Of a stretch of DNA of 64,000 nucleotides, positions 51,561 through 60,335 are shown piece after piece. Position numbers and translations under genes: made by a program. This DNA is from an uncultured Peptoniphilus sp. (GTDB lineage Bacteria; Bacillota; Clostridia; Tissierellales; Peptoniphilaceae). Position 1 is the stretch's first letter, and the number at the start of each line of letters is the position of its first letter. The notes beneath the pieces were generated by a model. It had not been told where the DNA came from. It made no database searches and saw only the letters and a list, made by a program, of their open reading frames with translations. The DNA lies in NCBI RefSeq assembly GCF_943913915.1, contig NZ_CALUAA010000001.1:159273-223272 (forward strand), given 5' to 3'.

Positions 51561-52748
51561 CTAAAAATGATTGACCATGTCGAACATGGGAATGGCGATA
51601 GAAAATATAATAAAGCCGACGATAAGGGCCATACATAGTATGAGTGCCGGTTCTATGTAGACAGCGATTCGCTCCGCTCGATTTTTCTGACGATAGTCCT
51701 CCATATGAATAGCAATGGCGAGCATATCTGAAAGTGTTGAAGATTCTTCACCTAAAGAGATATAGTTGCAGATTTCTTCCTTAAACAAATTCGATTTCTC
51801 CATGGCACATGAAAGATCCTCACCGTGGATTAGATGCTTCTTCATCTTTTGCAGCTGATCCCCTTTATAACTGTTCTTTTCCGAGGCTTCCCCGTTTTCT
51901 AATATTTGCAGCATATCCACTCCATTATCGATTTGCATTTTCATAGTACGCAGAAAGCGCAATTCAAAGGAATCTCTGTAAAAAGGTTTAAAGGGAGGAA
52001 AATGATAGAGGGCTTTTTCCACTGACTTTTTAGTTTTCCCGTAATTTTTTAAAAAAATAAACATCAAAATGACGAATGAAAAAAATACAAGATACCAAAA
52101 ACCGAAGCGATTTAGATGTTCGGATATCCGGATTAATAATCGCGTCGTCGTCGGCAGCTCCGCGTGATCGTTCGAAAAGACTTCCGTGAAGACCGGTAAT
52201 ACCGTTTGAAGCACAATGTTTAAGACGATGACTGAAGTCAACATCAAGATCACAGGATAAGCAAGAGCATTGAGCAACTTCTGTTTCATTGCATGTTCTT
52301 CTTTGAAGAACGCAGCAAGCTCGTCGAAAACCGCTGAAAGCTTCCCTGCCGATTCCCCACTTTTAATCATGCCGGAAACAAAGGGAGGAAAAGCACCGGT
52401 TAAAGCTACCGATTCCGATAAAAGTTTTCCGCCCTGAAGGTGGTTTATTATTTCATCGATCACCTTCTTCTCATATGGTTTACTACTTTTATTCATCATC
52501 TGTAAACTTGTTACAATACCTAAACCGCCTGAAGTCATTAAACTCATCTGAGAAAACAAAATAGACAGTCGCTCGGCAGGTAAGCGGCGCTGAATAATCA
52601 GTTTTAAGTCGGGACTTTTAGAACGGAGACTGACAATTTTTAATTCTTTTCGTCGAATTTCCATCTCCGCATCTCTTATAGAATTCGCTTGAATTTCGCC
52701 GGTGATGAGCGTGGCCGACGGATCGATTGCCTTATATGTAAATTTCAT
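51561..52748 (-). CDS. pilC: Type IV pilus inner-membrane platform protein PilC
   Basis: The 395-residue protein has two T2SF-type domains, each ending in membrane helices (about residues 165-185, 215-235 and 375-395), with FSQMSLMTSGGL and IKSGESAGKLS in the first and FLRTMKMQIDNGVDMLQ in the second. It anchors the PilB motor. Three hydrophobic segments are visible. Confidence 0.94.
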   Translation of the reverse strand: MKFTYKAIDPSATLITGEIQANSIRDAEMEIRRKELKIVSLRSKSPDLKLIIQRRLPAERLSILFSQMSLMTSGGLGIVTSLQMMNKSSKPYEKKVIDEIINHLQGGKLLSESVALTGAFPPFVSGMIKSGESAGKLSAVFDELAAFFKEEHAMKQKLLNALAYPVILMLTSVIVLNIVLQTVLPVFTEVFSNDHAELPTTTRLLIRISEHLNRFGFWYLVFFSFVILMFIFLKNYGKTKKSVEKALYHFPPFKPFYRDSFELRFLRTMKMQIDNGVDMLQILENGEASEKNSYKGDQLQKMKKHLIHGEDLSCAMEKSNLFKEEICNYISLGEESSTLSDMLAIAIHMEDYRQKNRAERIAVYIEPALILCMALIVGFIIFSIAIPMFDMVNHF

Positions 52749-52755
52749 AGCGCAC

Positions 52756-54105
52756 CTACAGAGTCATAATCGTTCGATAAGCTTCTTCCATACTGATGCT
52801 TCCTTCTTTAATTTTCTCGCGAAGGGATTCTTTTAAGGGGATCATTCCCTCTTTTGTCGCCTCACGGCGAAGCGTATCGAGGGTGACACCGGGCTTTATA
52901 CCGGGCTTTATAAGAGCACGCAGACTTTCCGATAGAGTCAAAATTTCAAAAATCGCCTCACGACCGGTGTAACCACTATCGCAGTGAGGACATCCCACAG
53001 GCTCATACGTCTCGCCGTGTATATCGAAATACTCGTCTTGAGTTTCTACTTTGCGTTTACACTCAGGACAAAGGGTACGCACAAGACGCTGAGAAATCAC
53101 GCCGATAACACCGGCTGATAGCATGTAGGGCTCCACACCCATATCCATCAGACGAATCATGGCGGAGGGAGAATCTGTCGTATGAAGTGTTGAAAAAATA
53201 AGATGCCCCGTAATAGAGGACCGTAAGGCAATTTCCGCCGTTTCTTTGGATCGAATTTCGCCGACCATCATAACCTCCGGGTCTTGGCGCAACATGGATT
53301 CCAATCCCGTCGTAAAGGTGATATTCGCCTTTTGATTGACCTGCATCTGATTGATTCCGTCGATGGCGTATTCTACAGGGTCTTCGATTGTGAGAATATT
53401 CCGTTCCACCTTATTTAGAAGCTGCAAAAAGGTATAAAGCGTTGAGGTCTTTCCACTTCCCGTAGGGCCGCAGATCAAGACGAGGCCGAGAGGCTGGCGC
53501 AATAGTTTCAGAACTTCTTCCAACTGCTTCCCTTTTAACCCGACACCTTCCGGTGTATAATCCAGGCCTTCCCGATCGAGCAGACGCAAGACGAGCTTCT
53601 CCCTCCCCTTGACGGGAATGGAAGACACGCGAACGTCTACGTACTTTCCGTCCAGCGTCATGGAAAAACGCCCGTCTTGAGGTCGCCGCCTCTCCCCTAT
53701 GTCCATTTCACTCATAATCTTAATACGCGTTACAAATTCTGAATAATTTTCGTTCTCATACTCTCCATATAAAAATAAAGTGCCGTTCCGTCGCATACGT
53801 ACCCGCCAATGATCGTCGGCAGGTTCAATATGCACATCGGAACAGCACTTCATAATGCCGTCTCTTAAAATTTGCTCACTTAAAGTAACCGCATCGAGGG
53901 GAGATTTCGAGCGGTTCACCTTACAGATTAAAGGATTTTCATCTATAGAATTAACCACGACGACCTCCCGTCCGAGAGCGTCTGTTAAGTCGTCGCGCAA
54001 TTCTGCAGAAGAATGCTTACTTAAAAAATAAGCCACTCCATTTTTTTCTCCGAGAAATTCGATTCCAAACTTTGAAGCAAGGCTGATGCCGTCACTTTTC
54101 TTCAT
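52756..54105 (-). CDS. pilB: Type IV pilus extension ATPase PilB (short form)
   Basis: The 449-residue GspE/PilB ATPase has Walker A GPTGSGKTSTLYTF (about residue 223), an Asp box DPVEYAIDGI, and Walker B as MMVGEIRSKETAEIAL (the usual GEIRD has Ser here). The zinc-site cysteines are in CPECKRK and CPHCDSGYTG. It is shorter than typical PilB because the N-terminal MshE-like domain is small. ATG at 54105 lies inside the topA 3' end behind GGGGAGA. A retraction ATPase (PilT) is not in the window. Confidence 0.93.
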   Translation of the reverse strand: MKKSDGISLASKFGIEFLGEKNGVAYFLSKHSSAELRDDLTDALGREVVVVNSIDENPLICKVNRSKSPLDAVTLSEQILRDGIMKCCSDVHIEPADDHWRVRMRRNGTLFLYGEYENENYSEFVTRIKIMSEMDIGERRRPQDGRFSMTLDGKYVDVRVSSIPVKGREKLVLRLLDREGLDYTPEGVGLKGKQLEEVLKLLRQPLGLVLICGPTGSGKTSTLYTFLQLLNKVERNILTIEDPVEYAIDGINQMQVNQKANITFTTGLESMLRQDPEVMMVGEIRSKETAEIALRSSITGHLIFSTLHTTDSPSAMIRLMDMGVEPYMLSAGVIGVISQRLVRTLCPECKRKVETQDEYFDIHGETYEPVGCPHCDSGYTGREAIFEILTLSESLRALIKPGIKPGVTLDTLRREATKEGMIPLKESLREKIKEGSISMEEAYRTIMTL

Positions 54106-56182
54106 TCTCCCCGCTCTCCCATCTGACATAATCACATTCCATATTGTGGCATTTAATGCGTTTGCCCTTTCGAGTTTGTTTTACTGTGAGCACGTCGCCG
54201 CATTTCGGGCACTTTTCCTCAATGGGTTGATCCCATGATACGAAATCACATTCGGGATACTGATCGCATCCGAAAAATTTGCGACCTTTTTTGCTTCGCT
54301 TAATGACGACCTCGCCCTTTTCACATTTCGGGCATTTGACACCGATAGATTCTACGAGCGCCTTAGTATTACGGCAATCAGGAAAGCCCGGACAGGCCAG
54401 AAACTTGCCGTAGCGACCCATTTTTATCACCATATTGCGTCCGCATTTTTCGCAGATCACATCGGTAGGTTCGTCGCGTATTTCCACCTTCTCGATTTCT
54501 TTTTCAGCCTGCTCCAAATAGCCGACCAGCTTCTTATAAACGGGATCCACCGCTTCTTGCCAGGCCAGCTCCCCGTCAGCCACGGAGTCCAGGCTGTGCT
54601 CCATTTTAGCCGTAAACTCTTCGTCAACAAACATGGGGAAATATTCCGTTAAAAGGCCATTTACCGTATCACCGAGTTCTGTCGGTACAAAGCGCTTTTC
54701 TTCGATCACAACATAATATCGAGCGAGAAGCGTGTTGATTATCGGCGCATAGGTACTGGGCCTGCCGATACCAAGCTCTTCTAAAAGTTTAATCAACGAA
54801 GCTTCATTGTAGCGAGCCGGCGGCTGCGTGAAGTGTTGCTCCGGCATAATATCTTTTACCTTTAGGGATTCGCCTTTTTCCAGAGCCGGAATTTCTTTAT
54901 CCTTTTGATCCTTCGACGGTAACACACGAAGGAATCCGTCGAATACCAAAGTGTTTCCGTTCAATTGGAATAGCTCTTCATTGCTGAGTAATTTTACCTT
55001 TTGTGTGGCGTATTCCGCTGCCGTCATTTGAGAAGCTACAAACCGAGACCAGATTAATTGATAGAGCTTGTATTCATCCTTCCCTAGACTATCCTTCAAA
55101 TCATATGGCGTGCGCATAACATCGGCCGGACGAATACATTCGTGGGCGTCCTGAGTATTATCCTTTTTCTTCGACCAAGTAGAAGGTTGAGAGTATTCCT
55201 TTCCGTAGGTAGACAAAATATAGGATTTCGTACGGGCCACGGCTTGATCGGAGATACGGGTCGAGTCCGTACGCATATAAGTGATTAAACCGACAGAACC
55301 TTCTCCGGGAATGGTAATCCCCTCGTAAAGACGCTGCGCCACCTGCATGGTCTTTCGCGTAGAGAAGTTCAGGCGTTTATTGGCTTCCTGTTGCATGGTG
55401 GAGGTGGTAAAAGGCGCCAGTGTACGACGCTTTCGCGTTCCTTTTTGGATGTCGTGAACCGTGAACTTTTCCTTGTCCATCCGCTTTAAAACCGCATCGG
55501 CATCCTCTTTCGTCGCCATTGGCTCCGATTCCAAACGCTCGCCGACTAATCGACCGGCATATTTCGCTTCTAAATGTCTGCGATTCTTCAACAGTTTCGC
55601 CATAATCGTCCAATATTCGGAAGGTTCAAATTCGTTTATCTGCTCTTCTCTGTCGCAAATAATTTTTAAAACTACAGATTGCACGCGACCGGCACTTAAG
55701 CCCGATTTTACTTTCTTCCATAATAGGGGGCTTATCTTATAACCTACAAGTCGGTCTAAAATACGGCGTGCCTGTTGCGCGTCGACAAGCTCCATATCGA
55801 TGGGCCGCGGATTTTTAATTCCGTTTTTTACGGCATCTTTCGTAATCTCGTTAAAAGAAATCCGCACATCATTTTCCGGATCCAGATCTAAAATATGGGT
55901 CAAGTGCCAACTGATGGCCTCCCCTTCCCTATCCGGGTCCGTTGCGAGCAAAACCTTATTTGCTTTTTTCGCTTCTTTTTTTAGTTCCTTTATGACCGGC
56001 CCTTTACCCCGAATATTAATATACTTCGGCTCATAATTATTTTCCGTATCGATCCCGAGTTTCGACTTCGGTAGATCGCGAATATGGCCTACAGTCGCCA
56101 CTACTTTATAATGGCTTCCCGCCATTTTACGAATGGTCTTTGCCTTCGTTGGCGACTCCACAATAATTAAATTTCTTGCCAA
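54092..56182 (-). CDS. topA: DNA topoisomerase I
   Basis: The 696-residue type IA enzyme relaxes negative supercoils. It has the TOPRIM start IVESPTKAKTIRK, the DPDREGEAISWHL acidic motif, the catalytic Tyr region GLITYMRTDS, and three C-terminal four-cysteine zinc ribbons (CEKCGRN..., CPKCEKGE..., CPKCGDVL...). TTG at 56182 is taken as start with GAGGG upstream; no better ATG is near. Part of the yraN-comM-dprA-topA string. Confidence 0.97.
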   Translation of the reverse strand: MARNLIIVESPTKAKTIRKMAGSHYKVVATVGHIRDLPKSKLGIDTENNYEPKYINIRGKGPVIKELKKEAKKANKVLLATDPDREGEAISWHLTHILDLDPENDVRISFNEITKDAVKNGIKNPRPIDMELVDAQQARRILDRLVGYKISPLLWKKVKSGLSAGRVQSVVLKIICDREEQINEFEPSEYWTIMAKLLKNRRHLEAKYAGRLVGERLESEPMATKEDADAVLKRMDKEKFTVHDIQKGTRKRRTLAPFTTSTMQQEANKRLNFSTRKTMQVAQRLYEGITIPGEGSVGLITYMRTDSTRISDQAVARTKSYILSTYGKEYSQPSTWSKKKDNTQDAHECIRPADVMRTPYDLKDSLGKDEYKLYQLIWSRFVASQMTAAEYATQKVKLLSNEELFQLNGNTLVFDGFLRVLPSKDQKDKEIPALEKGESLKVKDIMPEQHFTQPPARYNEASLIKLLEELGIGRPSTYAPIINTLLARYYVVIEEKRFVPTELGDTVNGLLTEYFPMFVDEEFTAKMEHSLDSVADGELAWQEAVDPVYKKLVGYLEQAEKEIEKVEIRDEPTDVICEKCGRNMVIKMGRYGKFLACPGFPDCRNTKALVESIGVKCPKCEKGEVVIKRSKKGRKFFGCDQYPECDFVSWDQPIEEKCPKCGDVLTVKQTRKGKRIKCHNMECDYVRWESGENEEK

Positions 56183-56206
56183 AAAAATCCCTCTATTCCT
56201 AGAACT

Positions 56207-57283
56207 TTAAAGCAGTTCAATGTATTGACTGTCTACACCTGTAATAAAATTCTTTAATTCCAACATCGTTAAACGGGCCAAGATCTCGGTCATATCCCAA
56301 CCGAGATCGGCCATTAATGATTCGGCAGTTTGATTGCCGTTCTTTATACTATCATACAATCTTTTTTCTTCCAAAGAGAGTTGAGATAAATCTACAGATT
56401 TTTTCTCTTCCTTCAAATTGAATACGGGATCGTCGGCAATATCGTCTACATCTAAGACCATTTGAGCACCGTCTAAAATCAAACGATTACATCCTCTGCT
56501 GTAAATAGAATCCAAATTGCCGCATATGGCAAAAATTTCTTTGCCGTATTCCGCCGACAGACGCGCAGTAATGAGAGAGCCGCTCCGCTCCTTCGCCTCT
56601 ACTACAAGAGTACCGTCGCCGAGGGCAGAAATAATCCTATTTCTTTCGGGATAACGAAAAGGCTTCGGCGGAGTAAAGGGCGGGTACTCGCTTAAAACAA
56701 GTCCCGTTTGTATAATGCGCTCGTAAACACTTCTATTACTTTTCGGATAGCATTCGCCAATGCCATTACCTAAAACGGCGATCGTATCGCCTCCGGCATC
56801 TAAAGCCTCTATATGCGCCAATTTATCGATTCCTAGAGCCAGACCGCTTACAATGACGAGGCCTCGTTCCGCCAGGGGACCTACGAATTTTTTACACATT
56901 TTTAAACCGTAAGGCGTGTGCTTTCTCGCACCCACCACCGAAAGTGCAGGTCGAGCCATCAACTCGATATTCCCTATGGCGTAAATTACCACCGGCGGAT
57001 TAGGTGTGAGGGCTAATTTTTCCGGATAAAAATCGTCGCCGACAACCAAGACGTAGATGCAGTGATTCTCGATAAAATCTTTACGTCTTTGAATATCTTG
57101 ATCAAGATAATGCTCTACCTTCTTCTTTAAAGGACCGAGCTTGCTGAAATCGATCCTGTCCTCAAAGGAAATCTGCTCGTCTTCGGCGAGCAACCCATAG
57201 ACTTGTAGAAGTTCATCGTTCGCCATGCCGGCGAGGGACAATCGAATAAAAAGCTTTCTGAGATTATCACTTATTCCGACCAA
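56207..57283 (-). CDS. dprA: DNA processing protein DprA
   Basis: The 358-residue protein loads RecA onto incoming single-stranded DNA during transformation. It has the Rossmann-like DprA core (VVGARKHTPYGLKMCKKF, IVSGLALGIDKLAHIEAL, VLGNGIGECYP, ISGLRG-type EYPPFTPPKPFRYPERNRIISALGDG). A helical N-terminus and a winged-helix-like C-terminus (ESLMADLGWDMTEILARLTMLELKNFI) flank the core. Start is TTG at 57283 behind GGAGGG, inside the comM 3' end. Presence beside comM and pilus genes supports a DNA-uptake role. Confidence 0.94.
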   Translation of the reverse strand: MVGISDNLRKLFIRLSLAGMANDELLQVYGLLAEDEQISFEDRIDFSKLGPLKKKVEHYLDQDIQRRKDFIENHCIYVLVVGDDFYPEKLALTPNPPVVIYAIGNIELMARPALSVVGARKHTPYGLKMCKKFVGPLAERGLVIVSGLALGIDKLAHIEALDAGGDTIAVLGNGIGECYPKSNRSVYERIIQTGLVLSEYPPFTPPKPFRYPERNRIISALGDGTLVVEAKERSGSLITARLSAEYGKEIFAICGNLDSIYSRGCNRLILDGAQMVLDVDDIADDPVFNLKEEKKSVDLSQLSLEEKRLYDSIKNGNQTAESLMADLGWDMTEILARLTMLELKNFITGVDSQYIELL

Positions 57284-58797
57284 TATTTTCCCTCCACGGT
57301 TTTATAACGAATAGCCTCCAAAACATCTTCATCGCTGATCTCTTCACCGCCACGAAGATCCGCCACCGTACGGGCCACCTTTAAAATTTTATGAATAGAT
57401 CTTCCGCTAAATTTATACTTTTTATACGCCATATCTAAAAGCTTTTGAGATGATTCTTTCAACTTGCAGTACTGTTCGATTAAGTTTTCCGGAATATCCG
57501 CATTAGTGCGAATTCCTGTTCCCTTAAATCGCTCCGATTGGAAGCTTCTCGCCCGCTCGACACGATCCCGCACCACTTCCGAGGTTTCTCCCTTATCCAT
57601 CGTCTTCATATCGTCATAACATACAGGCTTTACTTCCACCTGTAAATCGATGCGATCCAAGAGAGGATGGGAAATTTTCCCTAAATATTTTTTAATCTGC
57701 TGCATACTGCAACTACACTCGTGATGAGGATCTTGGTAGTATCCACAGGGACAGGGGTTCATACTGGCCACCAGTTGGAAATCTGCTGGGAATTTTAACC
57801 TGGCCTGCGCCCTTGAAATGTGAATGGCTCCATCTTCCATCGGTTGTCGTAAAACTTCAAGCACTTTACTTTGGAATTCGGGGAGTTCATCGAGGAACAA
57901 AACGCCGCGATGGGCTAAAGATATTTCGCCGGGTTTCGGTATGCGGCCACCGCCGATTAAAGATACTCCCGACGCCGTATGGTGCGGCGCGCGAAAAGGC
58001 CTTTCAGTCATTAAGCCACTCGATGTAAGTTCGCCGGAAACCGAATAGATCTTTGTCACTTCTACTGCCTCATCAAATGCCATGCGAGGTAAAATCGTAG
58101 GAAGTCTTTTGGCGCTCATGCTCTTTCCGCTTCCCGGCGGCCCGATCATTAAGAGATTGTGTCCTCCTGCGGCCGCCACCTCCATGGCCCGCTTTAAACC
58201 GCTTTGGCCTTTAATATCTGAAAAATCTAGAGAATAAAGCCGTTTCCCCTCGTCAGGTTCCGGCACCTTTGCAGGAGATATACTTTCTCCGCCATTTAAC
58301 TGGTCCACTACTTCTCGTAAATTCGATGCAGGGTAAATGGACACATCTTCAATAACGGCAGTTTCTCTTTCATTTTCCTTGGGAACGATGAATTTCTTGA
58401 ACCCTAACTCGCGAAGAGAGGCCACCATGGGTAGGGCACCACGTATACCAGAAACCTCGCCGTTTAATTGCAATTCGCCTAAAAATATGTATTCTTCAAT
58501 CAATTCAGGATCGCAAAGACCTTGAGCTGATAGCACGGAAATGGCGATGGCGAGGTCCATTTGGGAACCGTCCTTGCGGCGATTGGCAGGTGCCAAATTG
58601 ACCGTTATCTTTTGCTGAGGATAAGGCATGCCGATGTTTTTAATGGCGGAGTGAACGCGCTCACCAGATTCGCGAATTTGTGCATCGGGTAGTCCTACCA
58701 TTAAAAAGCGCGGCAGCCCGCGTCCTAAATCGCATTCCACTTCAACGACGAAACCATCAAGCCCCTCCAAGCTACATGTTTTTACTCTTGCATACAT
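57271..58797 (-). CDS. comM: Magnesium-chelatase-like ATPase ComM/YifB
   Basis: The 508-residue AAA+ protein has an N-terminal ring domain starting MYARVKTCSLEGLDG, a Walker A in MIGPPGSGKSMSAKRLP (about residue 216), GVLFLDELPEF, and the C-terminal domain with CPCGYYQDPHHECSC (conserved cysteines). ComM speeds branch migration during natural transformation in Gram-negatives; in Firmicutes the role is less tested. ATG at 58797 follows GGAGGCGTGAG and is one base from the yraN stop. Confidence 0.94.
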   Translation of the reverse strand: MYARVKTCSLEGLDGFVVEVECDLGRGLPRFLMVGLPDAQIRESGERVHSAIKNIGMPYPQQKITVNLAPANRRKDGSQMDLAIAISVLSAQGLCDPELIEEYIFLGELQLNGEVSGIRGALPMVASLRELGFKKFIVPKENERETAVIEDVSIYPASNLREVVDQLNGGESISPAKVPEPDEGKRLYSLDFSDIKGQSGLKRAMEVAAAGGHNLLMIGPPGSGKSMSAKRLPTILPRMAFDEAVEVTKIYSVSGELTSSGLMTERPFRAPHHTASGVSLIGGGRIPKPGEISLAHRGVLFLDELPEFQSKVLEVLRQPMEDGAIHISRAQARLKFPADFQLVASMNPCPCGYYQDPHHECSCSMQQIKKYLGKISHPLLDRIDLQVEVKPVCYDDMKTMDKGETSEVVRDRVERARSFQSERFKGTGIRTNADIPENLIEQYCKLKESSQKLLDMAYKKYKFSGRSIHKILKVARTVADLRGGEEISDEDVLEAIRYKTVEGKYWSE

Positions 58798-58798
58798 C

Positions 58799-59158
58799 TC
58801 ACGCCTCCAAATCATTTCCGTCAAAAGCATTTTTTATGTAATGAATCATAGACTCTTCCCCGATAAAAACTTCGATCACATCGAAGCGCATGGCACGATA
58901 GTTGACGGATTGAGTCGAAAGATAGTACTCCGCCGTCGTATAAATCTGACGACGTTTTAAGTGATCCACCGCTTCCATAGGCCGCCCGTATAGACTACTT
59001 CTACGTGTTTTAACTTCGGTAAAGATTAGTACGCCTCTACAGTAGCTTATGATATCGATTTCACCACGGCTAAATCGAAAATTTCGTTCCAGGATTTCAT
59101 GTCCTCGCTCCTTTAAAAAGCGCACCGCCAATTCTTCTCCGACCCGTCCGAGATTCAT
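58799..59158 (-). CDS. yraN: UPF0102 endonuclease-like protein YraN
   Basis: The 119-residue protein has a restriction-endonuclease-like fold signature: RGEIDIISYCRGVLIFTEVKTRRSS holds the D-x-x-x-E-x-K site (about residues 32-55). Family members lie before comM or dprA in many bacteria. Function is not proven; a DNA-processing nuclease role is inferred from fold and context. First gene of the operon, with its own promoter. Confidence 0.92.
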   Translation of the reverse strand: MNLGRVGEELAVRFLKERGHEILERNFRFSRGEIDIISYCRGVLIFTEVKTRRSSLYGRPMEAVDHLKRRQIYTTAEYYLSTQSVNYRAMRFDVIEVFIGEESMIHYIKNAFDGNDLEA

Positions 59159-59181
59159 AACGCCTCCCTCGTGTATTCCTT

Positions 59182-59200
59182 ATCAATATACAATATTGAT
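59182..59200. promoter_or_regulatory. Perfect palindrome over the -10 box of the comM-dprA-pilus promoter
   Basis: ATCAATA-TACAA-TATTGAT (on the plus strand) is a perfect 7+7-base inverted repeat with a 5-base centre. It covers the -10 hexamer and would block RNA polymerase if bound by a dimeric regulator. No regulator is known for it. Confidence 0.5.
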
Positions 59201-59213
59201 GTTAGTTTTACAA
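59185..59213 (-). promoter_or_regulatory. Promoter of the yraN-comM-dprA-topA-pilus operon
   Basis: On the minus strand TTGTAA (59208-59213), 17-base spacer, TATATT (59185-59190), about 30 bases before the yraN ATG. The remaining sequence back to 59316 is AT-rich with nothing else obvious. Confidence 0.75.
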
Positions 59214-59315
59214 TATGAAAACCTATTTTCTTATACCATTTCAAATAGACTTTCTATCAATTCAGAGGAATTAAGATTAAAATAACCCTCAATCAGCCGT
59301 AAGAAAAATTGTTCA

Positions 59316-59342
59316 TAAAAAAACCGCCCGCAGGCGGTTTTG
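59316..59342 (-). terminator. Terminator after the CD1247-type gene
   Basis: On the minus strand AAAACCGCC-TGCG-GGCGGTTTT with three further T. It ends the efp transcript ahead of the yraN promoter. Confidence 0.9.
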
Positions 59343-59343
59343 A

Positions 59344-59694
59344 TTATTCGCTTAATTCACTTTCGTCCGCAAAGGGTTCGGCGCCTTCATATTCTACATC
59401 GATTTCGGTCGGATCGTTGTAATCATCAAAAAGATCGTAATCGTCAAGATCGAATTCATCAAAGTCGTCATAGGCTTCATCGTCGTAAACGTAATCTTCG
59501 AGTTCGGCTAAATCTTCTTCTACAACATCGACATAATCTTCGAGATCTTCGAATTTTTCGTCGACAACTTCTGTAAGTTCAGCTACAACATCGACAAGTT
59601 CCAAAAGGATTTGACCTTCTTTGGAGTTTTCTTCCAATCCTAATCCGTCAGCTAATCCTTGGACATAGGCAATTCTTTGCAAAATATTTTTCAT
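59344..59694 (-). CDS. Acidic CD1247-type protein
   Basis: The 116-residue protein has an N-terminal helical region (ILQRIAYVQGLADGLGLEENSKEG) of the CD1247 N-terminal domain type and then an acidic stretch. It ends with runs of Asp, Glu, Tyr and Phe. The N-terminus resembles proteins found across Clostridia whose function is unknown. It lies downstream of efp and upstream of a terminator. ATG follows GGAGGCTGCC. Confidence 0.82.
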   Translation of the reverse strand: MKNILQRIAYVQGLADGLGLEENSKEGQILLELVDVVAELTEVVDEKFEDLEDYVDVVEEDLAELEDYVYDDEAYDDFDEFDLDDYDLFDDYNDPTEIDVEYEGAEPFADESELSE

Positions 59695-59708
59695 GGCAGC
59701 CTCCTTCG

Positions 59709-60266
59709 CTAAACTCTGGACATATACTCGCCACTTCGCGTATCGATACGAATCGTATCCCCGCGATCGACAAATAGCGGTACAAGAAGTGTGAATCCGG
59801 TCTCAACCGTTGCAGGTTTTGTCGCGCCGGATGTGGTATCACCTTTAACGCCGGGTTCAGTTTCCGTAACTTCGAGCTCTACAAAGTTTTCGGGCGTAAC
59901 GTTAATCGGCTTATTTTGATAAATTTGAATCGTTGCCATGTCGTTTTCCCGCATAAAGTTCAACGCTTCTTCTACAAATTCCTTTTCGATGGGGATTTGC
60001 TCATATGTTTCGTTGTCCATAAAATAGTAAAGCTCGCCATCGGCATATAAGTACTGCATTTGCTTGGTTTCAATGACCGCATTTTCAAATTTTTCCGAGG
60101 GATTAAAAGTTGTTTCTTTCGCACCTCCGTTTAATACGGAACGAATCTTTGCACGAACAAACGCCGCACCTTTACCGGGCTTTACGTGTTGAAAATCGAC
60201 GACTTGGTAAACATCGCCATCCATTTCAAAAGTTACACCTTTTCTAAAATCACCTGCTGAGATCAT
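59709..60266 (-). CDS. efp: Elongation factor P
   Basis: The 185-residue protein has three beta-barrel domains with the loop HVKPGKGAAFVRAK (about residue 28-41), whose lysine is the modification site in relatives, and the C-terminal GDTIRIDTRSGEYMSRV. It eases translation of proline stretches. ATG follows GGAGGATTAT and a strong promoter. efp lies between two halves of the pilus locus. Confidence 0.97.
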   Translation of the reverse strand: MISAGDFRKGVTFEMDGDVYQVVDFQHVKPGKGAAFVRAKIRSVLNGGAKETTFNPSEKFENAVIETKQMQYLYADGELYYFMDNETYEQIPIEKEFVEEALNFMRENDMATIQIYQNKPINVTPENFVELEVTETEPGVKGDTTSGATKPATVETGFTLLVPLFVDRGDTIRIDTRSGEYMSRV

Positions 60267-60295
60267 ATAATCCTCCTTCTTTGTACTGCTAACAT

Positions 60296-60324
60296 ATTAT
60301 ATCAAATTGCGAAAATTCCTACAA
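60296..60324 (-). promoter_or_regulatory. Promoter of efp
   Basis: On the minus strand TTGTAG (60319-60324), 17-base spacer, TATAAT (60296-60301) with TGA just before it. Confidence 0.85.
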
Positions 60325-60335
60325 CTAAAGAGCTG

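Noticed and set aside
59214..59315. Possible short gene or RNA upstream of the yraN promoter
   Set aside because: Only AT-rich sequence and short open frames lacking ribosome sites.
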